Assembly (NCBI GenBank): GCA_028873795.1
Contig: JAPPNP010000051.1
Coordinates: forward strand, 1 to 60,639
Direction of reading: 5' to 3'
DNA from: Chloroflexota bacterium
GTDB lineage: Bacteria; Chloroflexota; UBA11872
Length of the DNA: 60,639 nt
Part shown: positions 1-7,848 of the stretch, piece after piece
Position numbering within the stretch: position 1 is the first letter of the stretch
Layout: every line of letters starts with the position of its first letter
Position numbers and translations under genes: made by a program
The notes under the pieces: generated by a model
Seen by the model: the letters and a program-made list of their open reading frames with translations, nothing else
Databases searched by the model: none
What the model was told of the DNA's origin: nothing

Positions 1-52
1 CGGTGTTCACCATGTCTCCGAACACCTGTTCACCATGTGTCCGGTCTGGACA
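1..52. mobile_element. Terminus of an IS481-like insertion sequence (partial)
   Basis: Two 17-base direct repeats (TGTTCACCATGTCTCCG at 4-20 and TGTTCACCATGTGTCCG at 27-43) differ at one base and are spaced 23 bases apart. The stretch ends in TGTCC...GGACA around 38-52. Repeated TGT-ACC-ATGT-TCCG modules closing with ACA are, from memory, typical of IS481-family ends. The transposase would lie left of the window. The boundary near base 52 coincides with the point where the downstream protein starts to look like its family, so the element probably truncated that gene. Only one end is visible, so the family assignment is tentative. Confidence 0.5.
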
Positions 53-1753
53 GAAGTAGCCCTCACGGTCCCGCTCGCGTTCGCGGGCTTTCAATTCGAT
101 GAGCAGACGGATCCCGTCGAGGTCATGCAGGCGCTGCGAGCGATGAGCGGCCGCATGGACATCTTCTGCCAGGCCGGAGCCATCCACGCCGGGAAGTGGC
201 CGTCTGACTTGGTGGCCCTGCTTGAGAGCGGCATCCACGCGGCGGCGCCCCCGCAGCCAGGCCACATCTTTCATCCAAAAACCTGGGTGCTGCGATTCCG
301 CGGTCCGTCCCCAGAGCATTCGTACCGGCTCCTGGTGCTCTCCCGCAACCTCACTGATAGCCGCAGTTGGGACACCATCCTCCGGCTTGACGGGCAGCCG
401 CGGCACCGAACCAGCGCTGGCAGCGAGCCCCTTGCGGAGTTCGTACGCGCGCTGCCCGATTTGGCCGTCGCGCCGCTGCCGCCGAGCCGTCACTCGACAA
501 TCGCCGCACTTGCCGACGAGTTGCGCAGCGTCGAGTGGGAGCTGCCTGCCGGCGTTCGCGAGGCTAAGTTCCACCCCATCGGACTCCGAAACGCGGCCCC
601 GTTTGCGGTTGAGGAGCACTTCCAGGGCTACCGAAAGCTCGCGATCTCACCATTTCTCGGGCCCGGTGCGATTCGGCGTTTCTTCCGGCCCAAGGCCGGA
701 CGGACGGCCGTCCTCGTCTCAAGCGGCGCGGAGCTTAGCGCCCTCCCTCGGGCTGCGCTCGAACACCTGGATGTTTACGAAATCGATCCGACGGCGAGTC
801 TTTCCGGGGATGATGTCGAGGAAGGCGCGTTCCAGACCTTTTCGACAGATCTGCACGCCAAGCTCTTTGTCGTGGAGCGCGCCCGGCTGGCGCATCTCTT
901 TGTCGGCTCCGCCAACCTGACCCACGCTGGCCTCAGCCACAACGTCGAGTTCCTCTGTGAACTCGTCGGCCCGGTCGCGAAGTTCGGGGTCAAAGCGATG
1001 GTCGGCGAAGACGCGCCGTTTCGCGCCATGCTCATGCCCTACGTTGCCTCCGATCCGGCGGAAGTCGACGAATCCAGCACGGCGGAACGGGCGCTCACCG
1101 ATCTGCTGTTTGGCCTTGCGTCTCGCGTTTGCTTTCGCACCACCGTCACAGAGAGTGATGACGCTTGGGTTGTCCGCATTTCGACCGATGACGCGCTCCC
1201 GCGCATTTCCGAAGACATTGATCTCGTCATCGCTCCCCACAATCGCGATGGCGAGACCTATCCACTCAGTCCGGCAGAGCCGGTCGACGTCGAGCTGCCG
1301 CCCCGCGAGCTCGCGGATATCACGGCCTTTCTTCGGCTCACGGCGACCCGGACGGTCGACGGCGAGCCGTTGCAATGCTCGGCCGTGGTCTGTTCGCAGC
1401 TCCAAGGCGCGCCGGACGAGCGCTTCCAGACAATCCTGGCCCGGCAGATCGACACGCCGGAAAAGTTCATGCGGCTGCTCGCCCTGCTCATCGGCTTCGC
1501 TGCCGGCAGTGGCTTGGCTGAGGCCGCGGCGGGCGATGGGCAGGGGAGCTGGTCGGCCGGGGCCGGGCAGGGCGTCCTGGAACTGCTCGCGCGCGCCTTG
1601 GCCGAGAGACCTGAATCCATCGATCACTTGGAGGACATTGTCGAGCACCTCCGCCGGTCACTGAATAGTCCAGCCGTCCTGCCGCCAGGCTGGGACGACC
1701 TATGGGTGCCGGCCCTCGAGGCGCGACGTGCCATGCGCGCAGTGGAAGCATGA
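35..1753 (+). CDS. Phospholipase D-fold nuclease-like protein, N-terminally truncated (572 aa)
   Basis: The protein has two HKD-like halves. The first is HPK at residues 80-82 with SRN at 103-105. The second is HAK at 274-276, followed by E281 (usually D) and GSAN at 291-294. The two halves form one active site in PLD-superfamily nucleases. The first six residues are encoded by the insertion-sequence end; residues 7 onward (EVALTVPLAFAGF) resemble the inside of the family's N-terminal domain, so roughly 30-40 residues are probably missing. It overlaps the helicase gene by ATGA at 1750-1753, which implies translational coupling. PLD plus helicase pairs occur in phage-defence loci such as DISARM (DrmC plus DrmA), but the DUF1998 partner is not seen here. 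Defence function is inferred. Activity of the truncated protein is doubtful. Confidence 0.75.
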   Translation: MCPVWTEVALTVPLAFAGFQFDEQTDPVEVMQALRAMSGRMDIFCQAGAIHAGKWPSDLVALLESGIHAAAPPQPGHIFHPKTWVLRFRGPSPEHSYRLLVLSRNLTDSRSWDTILRLDGQPRHRTSAGSEPLAEFVRALPDLAVAPLPPSRHSTIAALADELRSVEWELPAGVREAKFHPIGLRNAAPFAVEEHFQGYRKLAISPFLGPGAIRRFFRPKAGRTAVLVSSGAELSALPRAALEHLDVYEIDPTASLSGDDVEEGAFQTFSTDLHAKLFVVERARLAHLFVGSANLTHAGLSHNVEFLCELVGPVAKFGVKAMVGEDAPFRAMLMPYVASDPAEVDESSTAERALTDLLFGLASRVCFRTTVTESDDAWVVRISTDDALPRISEDIDLVIAPHNRDGETYPLSPAEPVDVELPPRELADITAFLRLTATRTVDGEPLQCSAVVCSQLQGAPDERFQTILARQIDTPEKFMRLLALLIGFAAGSGLAEAAAGDGQGSWSAGAGQGVLELLARALAERPESIDHLEDIVEHLRRSLNSPAVLPPGWDDLWVPALEARRAMRAVEA

Positions 1754-2271
1754 CGCTCATGACCCGTGAGGGCCCGGCAGGCGCGCTGAGCGACTTTCAG
1801 CAGGCCACCGCCGCGCACGCGTTCCGGCAACTCTATCTCGATCAGGATTCGTCGCGTCGCTTTCTCGTGGCCGACGAGACCGGGCTGGGCAAGACGCACG
1901 TTGCGCGGGAAGTCATCAACCTGACCCTCGACCACCTCCAGCAGGTCGACCGCGTGCGTCGCAGCGACATCGTCTACGTGTGCTCCAACGCAGACATTGC
2001 CGCTCAGAACATTCGCAAGCTCAACGTGGCCGGTTCGGAGACTCCGAGCTTTGCCACGCGGTTGAGTCTGCTGATCACACAGCCGGACGTGCTGAAACCG
2101 ACGGGCGGCAAGGGAAAGCCGGCCACGTTCGTCGCCTTCACCCCGGCCACGTCGTTTCAGTTCGGCTGGCAGTTAGGGACGGCCGCTGAGCGCGCCGTGC
2201 TCTATGTGCTCCTCCGCGGCCACCTGGGCCTGCGACGCGCACGAGCGACGGCGGCAGAGCGGATCTTTTAG
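1750..2271 (+). CDS. Superfamily 2 helicase, N-terminal part (ends at in-frame TAG)
   Basis: Start chosen at ATG 1750, which overlaps the stop of the nuclease gene (ATGA); an in-frame ATG at 1702 would sit inside that gene. The fragment carries Walker A ADETGLGKT (residues 42-49), a motif-Ia-like stretch near residues 75-90 (YVCSNADIAAQN) and a TPATSF segment. It stops at TAG 2269-2271, and the same reading frame continues without a shift into 2278-4944, which holds all remaining helicase motifs. Alone it would be a 173-residue ATP-binding fragment without motif II. It is best read as the first part of a single ~1,064-codon gene broken by one nonsense codon. Confidence 0.8.
   Translation: MTLMTREGPAGALSDFQQATAAHAFRQLYLDQDSSRRFLVADETGLGKTHVAREVINLTLDHLQQVDRVRRSDIVYVCSNADIAAQNIRKLNVAGSETPSFATRLSLLITQPDVLKPTGGKGKPATFVAFTPATSFQFGWQLGTAAERAVLYVLLRGHLGLRRARATAAERIF
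2269..2271 (+). other. In-frame amber codon splitting the helicase
   Basis: TAG at codon 174 of the frame starting at 1750. Flanking residues read ...AAERIF-stop-GFVASRRR..., and in related helicases I would expect Gln at such an 'F-Q-G' position. A single CAG-to-TAG transition therefore explains the break. Alternatives are a base-call error, stop-codon readthrough, or a true split with re-initiation at GTG 2278, which has only a weak AGGGA upstream. Confidence 0.65.
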
Positions 2272-2277
2272 GGATTC

Positions 2278-4944
2278 GTGGCCAGCCGGAGGCGATTCGT
2301 CAAGTCGTACGTCGCTCACGCCGGTGCCAAGCGCTTCGAATCCAGTATTCGTCAAGAGTTTCTGGAGGAGTTCGACCGGAGCGGCGAGCGGGAATCGCTC
2401 CTCGCGCTGATCGATGAAGTCGTGGGACGGCGGGCGCTGACCGCCGGCCAGCACAAATCCGCTCGCAGGATCGTCGGCAGCTTGCGCCAGATGCTCGCGC
2501 GAGCCGCGGTCCAGGCACTGGAGCCGGATCTAGTGATCCTGGACGAGTTTCAGCGCTTTCGGGATCTGCTCGATGTAAAGACCGGCGGCGAAGCGGCCGA
2601 ATTGGCAAATGCCTTGTTCACCCAATCCGACGCGCGCGTGCTCTTGCTCTCGGCAACGCCCTACAAGCCATTCACGTATGCGGAGGAGACAGCGGAAGGC
2701 GGCGGGCACTACGAAGACTTCCTAAAGACCCTGGAGTTTCTCGCTGATTCGGACAAGCCGGTGGACAGCCTTCGCTCCGATCTCGAGGCGCTGCGGCACG
2801 CGGCGCTCTCGGGCGAGCCGACGGCCACGATCCGTGATCGCGTGCAGACCCAGCTTCGGGGATGGATCGCTCGCACGGAACGGCCCACCGACGCCCGCCA
2901 CGTCACCACGCTCGCGCCGACTACGGGCCGGTTCGGTGTCAGGACGGACGACTTCTTGGGCTATGTCGCGTTGCGGCGGGTCGCCGAAGCCGTCAAGGCT
3001 CCGCTGAGCGTCGAGTACTGGAAGTCAGCGCCCTACTTTCTGAACTTCCTGACCGGGTATCGCGTTGGGGAGCACCTCCGCAATGCGATGAAGGTTCCGG
3101 ATCGGCGGGCCGGGCTGATGCCAATGTTTCGTGGCGCACAGCGGATTGCACGACCCAAGGTGCAGCGATTCCGGCCGGTCGAGTGGGCCAATGCTCGTCT
3201 GCGAGCGCTGGCCGAGGAGACGCTAGAGCCGGGCTGGTGGCGATTGCTCTGGATGCCGCCGTCCCTGCCCTACCACCGACTCGGCGGTCCGTACGAGTCG
3301 ATCGATTCGACCGCGACTACCAAGAAGCTCATTTTCTCCAGCTGGGTGGCCGCTCCTTCGGCCATCGCCTCGCTCTTGAGCTACGAGGTCCAGCGGCGGA
3401 TTTTCACGGGCGCGCGGAGATTTGAGAATTCGCCCGCGGCCCGCGCGGCCATTTCGAGACGGCTCGACTATCGGATGGATGAGGGGCGTCCCGCCTCGAT
3501 GTCGGCACTGGCGTTGTTTTGGCCGCAACCGGCGCTGGCGTCCCGCACCGACCCGCTGGACGCTGCCCGTGACCACGCTGACTCGCCGAGCGTGGAGCGT
3601 CTCCTCGAGTGGGCCCAGGAGCGCGCGAAAACCGTCGTCGGTCCGGCTGGCACCACCGCTTCCACGGCGAGCGCGGTCTGGCACTGGTATGCGCCGATAC
3701 ACGCCGATCGGGACGGCTCGCTCTCCTCCGCGCTCCTTGCCACCCACCGGAGTACGTTGACCGAGGCATTGGCGGGGGCCTCGCCTGACCACCCGGCGGA
3801 CGACGTTCCGCGCGCGCTTGACGCGCATGTGGAGCACGCACTCACCGCCCTCGGCGGCGCGAACCCGGAGTCGGAACGACCATCAGACCTGCTGGCAACC
3901 AGCGCGCTTCTTGCCTTAGGAGCACCAGGAAACATCGCTTGGCGAGCGCTCCGCCGGCTGAAGCGAGCGGGCGACCGAGTGACCGAGTTAGGGCGGTGGC
4001 GGGCAGCGGCCATCCTCGCGTCCGGCATGCGGAGCGTGTTCGCTCGGCCTGTCTCGATTCTGCTTCTCGACGGCCTGTACGCAGGTTCCGGCGGCACGCG
4101 CGACGACGACGGCATCTATTGGCGCAGGGTCGCTCGCTACTGCATCGACGGGGGCCTCCAAGCAGTCCTCGATGTGTACATCCACCACCTCGCCGGGGAA
4201 GCAGGCGTTGACACGACCACGGATGAGGGACTGATCTCCCTTGCCGCAATGGCACGGCGCGCAATTGCCGTCCGAGAGTCGGTCTACCGCGCGACCGACA
4301 TCGACAACTTCGACGGCGAGGGAATCGCGTTTCCAAGCAGATACTCCATGCGCTACGGCAGTACGGGCCACGGTCAAGATGAAGCGAGGCTCCCCGAGGT
4401 CCGGGCAGCGTTCAACTCGCCGTTCTGGCCATTCGTTCTCGCGACGACATCCGTCGGTCAAGAGGGCATCGACTTCCATTGGTGGTGCCACTCGGTCGTC
4501 CATTGGGACATTCCCGGCAACCCGGTCGACTTCGAGCAGCGTGAGGGTCGGGTGGACCGCTACAAAGGACACGCGATCCGCAAGAATGTCGCGGCCGCTC
4601 ACCGATTGGCCGCGCTTGCAACAGAGGCGCATGACCCCTGGGCGGCGGCTTTTGAAGCGGCCGTTGCGGACGGCGACCCGGATCTCGGCGGACTCTCCCC
4701 CTTCTGGATATACCCGGGTGATGCCCAGCTCCACCGACGAATCATGGCGCTTCCCTTGAGTCGCGATGAGGATCACTGGGCACGGCTGCAAGAGTCGCTG
4801 GCGCTCTATCGCCTGGCGTTCGGTCAGCCGAGGCAGGAGGACATGGTGGCCGCACTCCAGCGTCGCGGCATCGCTGGGAATCCGGAACGGATGGCGGAGT
4901 TGCGGATCGACCTGCGCCCGCCGGCTCTCGGCCCAATGCGCTAG
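2278..4944 (+). CDS. Superfamily 2 (SNF2-like) helicase, C-terminal part (888 aa)
   Basis: It continues the frame of 1750-2271 after one stop codon. Motif II is DEFQRF (near residue 90), motif III is SATPYK (near 125), a motif-IV-like KLIFSSWV follows near 345, and motifs V/VI are ATTSVGQEGIDF and QREGRVDR (about 720-765). This order is that of a two-lobed SF2 translocase with a long insertion of several hundred residues between the lobes. With Walker A encoded upstream, this piece cannot bind ATP normally by itself. The GTG start at 2278 is simply the first possible codon after the break. In the nuclease-helicase pair it would be the DNA-translocating partner. The gene is probably inactivated unless readthrough or reassembly of the two parts occurs. 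Confidence 0.8.
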   Translation: MASRRRFVKSYVAHAGAKRFESSIRQEFLEEFDRSGERESLLALIDEVVGRRALTAGQHKSARRIVGSLRQMLARAAVQALEPDLVILDEFQRFRDLLDVKTGGEAAELANALFTQSDARVLLLSATPYKPFTYAEETAEGGGHYEDFLKTLEFLADSDKPVDSLRSDLEALRHAALSGEPTATIRDRVQTQLRGWIARTERPTDARHVTTLAPTTGRFGVRTDDFLGYVALRRVAEAVKAPLSVEYWKSAPYFLNFLTGYRVGEHLRNAMKVPDRRAGLMPMFRGAQRIARPKVQRFRPVEWANARLRALAEETLEPGWWRLLWMPPSLPYHRLGGPYESIDSTATTKKLIFSSWVAAPSAIASLLSYEVQRRIFTGARRFENSPAARAAISRRLDYRMDEGRPASMSALALFWPQPALASRTDPLDAARDHADSPSVERLLEWAQERAKTVVGPAGTTASTASAVWHWYAPIHADRDGSLSSALLATHRSTLTEALAGASPDHPADDVPRALDAHVEHALTALGGANPESERPSDLLATSALLALGAPGNIAWRALRRLKRAGDRVTELGRWRAAAILASGMRSVFARPVSILLLDGLYAGSGGTRDDDGIYWRRVARYCIDGGLQAVLDVYIHHLAGEAGVDTTTDEGLISLAAMARRAIAVRESVYRATDIDNFDGEGIAFPSRYSMRYGSTGHGQDEARLPEVRAAFNSPFWPFVLATTSVGQEGIDFHWWCHSVVHWDIPGNPVDFEQREGRVDRYKGHAIRKNVAAAHRLAALATEAHDPWAAAFEAAVADGDPDLGGLSPFWIYPGDAQLHRRIMALPLSRDEDHWARLQESLALYRLAFGQPRQEDMVAALQRRGIAGNPERMAELRIDLRPPALGPMR

Positions 4945-5068
4945 ACCCGCTCGACAATTTCACCGAAGTGGTCGTCGCTCGAGAATCTTTGGGAGTCGGC
5001 GCTGTCCGCGACGAATCCTGCGGTCGGAAATACCGGGCGATGCCTTTGGTGGCGTCGAGTGTCAGGTC

Positions 5069-5866
5069 TCAGGCGAAATCGATGATTATGCGGCAGTGGT
5101 CGCTGGGGCCCCAGTCGTCGGGACTGTTGAGGGCACGGGCGGAGACGCGGTCGGCGATGTTGTCGGTGGCGAAGACGTAGTCGAGTCGTCCCCACGCCTC
5201 CGCGGGTGACTTGCCGATCGGCTTGAAGGTCACGACGTCGCCGCGGTATCCGCGCCGTCCGTCGGGCATGAGGTGGCGAAATCCTAGTGCCCGCATCCGG
5301 TCGAATGCCGTCTGAAAGTGCAGCGCCTCGCGTTCCTTCCAAATCTTGGTTGGGTGGTCGCTCCATCCTTGGAAGATCGACCAGTCGCCGGCGGCAATGA
5401 CGCGGCTGCGACGGCCGACCAAACGCGCCAGGTCCGAGATCAGGCGATGCACCGAGCCGGTAGCCTCGCGACGACTCGGCGAGCCTGACTCACGAGTGAA
5501 ATCGTCGCCGCCGGCAGCCATCGAGATCACGATGACCGCCTCGTCACCGTCGGCCGGCGTAACCACGGCGGCGCCGAGCGTGCCCCACTCGCTCGTATAG
5601 AAGTCGTGGCTGTAGCGACCGCCGATTGGCCGGGTCGCGATGAAGCTGGCGGAGACTTGGTCGGAGAGCCGCGTGACCACGGATGGATACCCCAGCCAGG
5701 CGTCGTGGCGCTCAGGCCAGAGCCTGTAGTCGACGTCGATGCGGTGACGCAGGTCTTCGGGTACGCGTGACGCTTCCTGCAGGAGCGCGATGTCGACATC
5801 GGGCATCTCGACCAATGCGTCCCAGGACCTCCGAGAGTGCGCCATGTTCCAGCAGACGATCTTCAT
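5069..5866 (-). CDS. Endonuclease/exonuclease/phosphatase (EEP) family protein
   Basis: A 265-residue protein of the Mg-dependent EEP (DNase I-like) fold. Visible motifs are CWN at residues 5-7, LLQEA with E31, GDW at 160-162, LDYV at 228-231 and SDH at 255-257. The asparagine usual after GDW (GDxN) is Ser163, a deviation that may alter substrate or activity. There is no signal peptide, so it is probably cytoplasmic. It lies opposite to and about 120 bases downstream of the broken helicase, in the accessory segment left of the tRNA-Leu remnant, so it may be cargo of the same island. Phosphodiesterase, nuclease or lipid phosphatase activity cannot be told apart from the sequence. Confidence 0.75.
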   Translation of the reverse strand: MKIVCWNMAHSRRSWDALVEMPDVDIALLQEASRVPEDLRHRIDVDYRLWPERHDAWLGYPSVVTRLSDQVSASFIATRPIGGRYSHDFYTSEWGTLGAAVVTPADGDEAVIVISMAAGGDDFTRESGSPSRREATGSVHRLISDLARLVGRRSRVIAAGDWSIFQGWSDHPTKIWKEREALHFQTAFDRMRALGFRHLMPDGRRGYRGDVVTFKPIGKSPAEAWGRLDYVFATDNIADRVSARALNSPDDWGPSDHCRIIIDFA

Positions 5867-5965
5867 TGGACCCGGCCGCCAGTCAGTTCAATTCTTCCGT
5901 CCAAGCTGCATGGCAGCATTCCACACCTGCGGAGACCACAAGGACGGCCCGCGATGTCGAGTGGC

Positions 5966-6016
5966 GCCGAGGGCGGGACCCAAACTCGCACGGCCCGACG
6001 GCCACGAGATCCTCAA
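5966..6016 (-). other. Degenerate 3' half of tRNA-Leu (possible integration scar)
   Basis: By my base-by-base alignment, 42 of 51 positions match the 3' half of the intact tRNA-Leu at 6940-6990, from the acceptor strand through the T and variable arms to the anticodon loop. Similarity stops there and no 5' half exists. The T-loop is damaged (UUCGA becomes UUUGG), so it is not a functional tRNA. It has the same orientation as the intact gene, at the distance expected for an attachment-site duplication enclosing a ~970-base unit that contains the ArsR and VOC genes. No integrase is seen. Confidence 0.6.
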
Positions 6017-6041
6017 AACTGCAGCGGGAGACATTGAACTG

Positions 6042-6108
6042 TTGACATGCAAGCGCGCTCTTGCATATCGTGGACCATTGACATGCAAGCGAACACTTGC
6101 CTTAGACT
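6042..6108 (+). promoter_or_regulatory. Tandem palindromic operators and promoter of the ArsR-VOC operon
   Basis: Two copies of TTGACATGCAAGCG begin at 6042 and 6078. Each contains an inverted repeat. The first is ATGCAAG-6-CTTGCAT at 6047-6066, a perfect 7-base arm. The second is ATGCAAG-6-CTTGCCT at 6083-6102 with one mismatch. Each palindrome overlaps a consensus TTGACA -35 hexamer (6042-6047 and 6078-6083). A possible -10, TAGACT at 6103-6108, would start transcription close to the GTG at 6115, giving a nearly leaderless mRNA. This is a classic layout for autorepression by the downstream ArsR protein. Confidence 0.65.
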
Positions 6109-6114
6109 AGTCGT

Positions 6115-6405
6115 GTGGACGTATATCGCGCGATCGCTGACCCAACCCGGCGAGCCATCCTGGATGAACTCGTCGAACGGTCAGGTCAGTCGCTCTTCGA
6201 GATTTGCGCACGCCTGACCATGAAGCACGGCATCAACTCTTCACGCCAGGCGATCACGCAACACCTGGATGTCTTGCAGGCCGCCGGGTTGATTCGCACG
6301 CGGCGCGAGGGCAGGTCGAAGCTTCATTGGTTTGTGGGCAGCCCGCTGAAGGCCATCGCGGAGCGTTGGCCGATCTCGGCCGACGAAGGGGGAGTTGAAG
6401 GATGA
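6115..6405 (+). CDS. ArsR/SmtB-family transcriptional regulator
   Basis: A 96-residue winged-helix protein opening with VYRAIADPTRRAILDEL, the usual ArsR-family start, followed by a recognition-helix region (SRQAITQHLDVLQAAGL) and a basic wing (RTRREGRSKLHWF). No cysteine or histidine cluster typical of metal sensors is visible, so it belongs to the non-metal branch that often pairs with VOC or SRPBCC proteins. The GTG start has no Shine-Dalgarno sequence and lies just after the likely -10 element, consistent with leaderless translation. It overlaps the VOC gene by ATGA (6402-6405). It probably represses its own operon through the two palindromes at 6047-6102. Confidence 0.85.
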   Translation: MDVYRAIADPTRRAILDELVERSGQSLFEICARLTMKHGINSSRQAITQHLDVLQAAGLIRTRREGRSKLHWFVGSPLKAIAERWPISADEGGVEG

Positions 6406-6797
6406 GGATTAACCTGGCCGGCGTCTTCGTGGACGACCAAGAGAAGGCGCTTCGGTTTTACACGGAAACGCTTGGCTTCCAGGTCAAGCACAACATTCCC
6501 TTGGGCGAGTACTCCTGGATCACGGTGGTATCCGCGGAAGACCCGGAGGGGACGGAGTTTCTGCTCGAGCCTGATGCCCATCCCGCGGTCCGTCCGTACT
6601 TGAAGGCGATTGTGGCGGACGGTATCCCCAGCACCTCCTTCGCGGTCGACGACGTGCAAGCCGAATACGATCGTCTCGTGGAAAAAGGTGTGCGCTTCGT
6701 ACAGCCGCCAACCGACCTCGGGACAGTCGTCACGGCGATATTCGACGACACGTGCGGCAACTTGATCCAGATCATGGAGGAGAAACCTCAACCGTAA
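6402..6797 (+). CDS. VOC family (glyoxalase/bleomycin-resistance fold) protein
   Basis: A 131-residue vicinal-oxygen-chelate protein with two beta-alpha-beta-beta-beta modules. It opens with a VFVDDQEKALRFYTETLGF segment and ends with GTVVTAIFDDTCGNLIQIME, where the terminal Glu is a common metal ligand. Members are lyases, dioxygenases or ligand-binding resistance proteins; the substrate cannot be read from sequence. Its start overlaps the regulator's stop, so the pair is one transcript. Together they form a small stress or detoxification cassette between the tRNA-Leu fragment and the intact tRNA-Leu, and may have arrived as a mobile unit. Confidence 0.85.
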   Translation: MRINLAGVFVDDQEKALRFYTETLGFQVKHNIPLGEYSWITVVSAEDPEGTEFLLEPDAHPAVRPYLKAIVADGIPSTSFAVDDVQAEYDRLVEKGVRFVQPPTDLGTVVTAIFDDTCGNLIQIMEEKPQP

Positions 6798-6938
6798 CGG
6801 TCGTGAGCCGTCGCACCAGCCCCATGGGACGTGGCCGGTCGCCGACCGCAACGGGGCGCCCCCGAGCATGAAACACACGACTTGACGGATGCCGGGAGGT
6901 CGAGCGCCTGTCTCGCTGATCTGACCGGCGAGTGAGGG

Positions 6939-7022
6939 TGCCGAGGGCGGGACTCGAACCCGCACAGCCCGGAGGCCACTAGCCCCTCAAGCTAGCGCGT
7001 CTACCAATTCCGCCACCTCGGC
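6939..7022 (-). tRNA. tRNA-Leu(GAG)
   Basis: Reading the reverse strand gives an 84-base class II tRNA. The acceptor GCCGAGG pairs with CCUCGGC, the D arm contains GGUAGAC, and the anticodon stem CUAGC/GCUAG encloses loop UUGAGGG with anticodon GAG. There is a long variable arm and an intact T-loop UUCGAGU. CCA is not encoded. The 3' end faces left, towards the accessory region, as expected for a gene used as an integration target. Confidence 0.95.
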
Positions 7023-7141
7023 CGGGCGCTCGATTATAGGCGCGGCGATGCGGCCCTGTGCGCGGTCGGCCTTCTCACGTCCTAGCGCCGCATGGTGATC
7101 CGGCACCGGCAGGCATCCTCGACTCGTCGGTTGAGTTTTGG

Positions 7142-7263
7142 GAGTGGATTCCGGCGTCCGGAGCGCCCCGCAAAACCCGGCCAAGCTTGAGGATCACCGG
7201 GGGGGACCCTGGCCGCCCCGAGGTCAACTGAAGGGTGGATTCCCGCCTCCGCGGGAATGACGG
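7142..7263. repeat. ~120-base composite intergenic repeat, copy 1
   Basis: It ends in the palindrome GATTCCCGCCTCCGCGGGAAT followed by GACGG (7237-7263). The upstream part (AAGCTTGAGGATCACCGG and onward) matches the left parts of the copies at 25648-25749 and 37861-37980, so the mobile unit is longer than the hairpin. The interval 7023-7358 holds no gene that I can support; this repeat is its main content. Confidence 0.75.
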
Positions 7264-7358
7264 CCTCAGACCAGCCCAGGACCGCCTCGTGCGGACGCAG
7301 GTTCGGTGCGGGCGGATGGCGTACGCTGAACGCAATCAGACTACCCTCGGGTGGATTT

Positions 7359-7799
7359 ATGTCAAGCTCACCGCACGTTGCCTGGCTGCGCCTCTCGCCC
7401 CGCCCCGGGGAAAACGTGGACGTCAGCAGCCTCAGCTTCGTGGCCGACATGGGCATCGAAGGCGACCGCCACGCCAATCCGGAATCGCGCAACCAGGTGC
7501 TGCTGATGGACACCGAGACCCTGGACGTGCTGGAGCTTGGGCCCGGCGACATCCGCGAGAACGTCGCCACGACCGGCATGGATCTGGCCGCGTTGAACGA
7601 GGGTGACCGGCTGCGCATCGGCGGCGAGGTCGAGGTGGTGATCTCCCACCCATGCGAGCCGTGCTACAAGATGGACATCCTGCGTCCGGGGCTTCAGGAG
7701 GACATCAGGGGGCGCCGGGGCATGCTGGCCGTCGTCAGCGCCGGCGGCGTGGTCGTTGCCGGCGACCCGATCAGCCTTGCATCCGCCACGGAGGCCTGA
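7359..7799 (+). CDS. MOSC domain-containing protein
   Basis: A 146-residue stand-alone MOSC domain (the MoCo sulfurase C-terminal fold), a family thought to carry or transfer sulfur or bind molybdenum cofactor. Seen are the GIEGDRHAN segment (about residues 34-42), RNQVLLMD, and HPCEPCYKMD with a CxxC near residue 100. The start at ATG 7359 was chosen because the upstream open frame runs through an intergenic repeat and the family normally begins just before the first beta strand. A mobA gene occurs elsewhere in the window, so molybdenum-cofactor use is plausible. Role in this cell unknown. Confidence 0.85.
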   Translation: MSSSPHVAWLRLSPRPGENVDVSSLSFVADMGIEGDRHANPESRNQVLLMDTETLDVLELGPGDIRENVATTGMDLAALNEGDRLRIGGEVEVVISHPCEPCYKMDILRPGLQEDIRGRRGMLAVVSAGGVVVAGDPISLASATEA

Positions 7800-7848
7800 C
7801 AGCCGCCGCGCAGCCTGACGCCGGAGTCCCGCGCATCCCGGAGGTCGC

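Noticed and set aside
5966-6016. A second functional tRNA-Leu
   Set aside because: The 5' half is absent and the T-loop UUCGA is mutated.
5790-6110. Open frame upstream of the ArsR gene
   Set aside because: It runs through the tRNA-Leu remnant and the operator region; no protein family and no ribosome-binding site.
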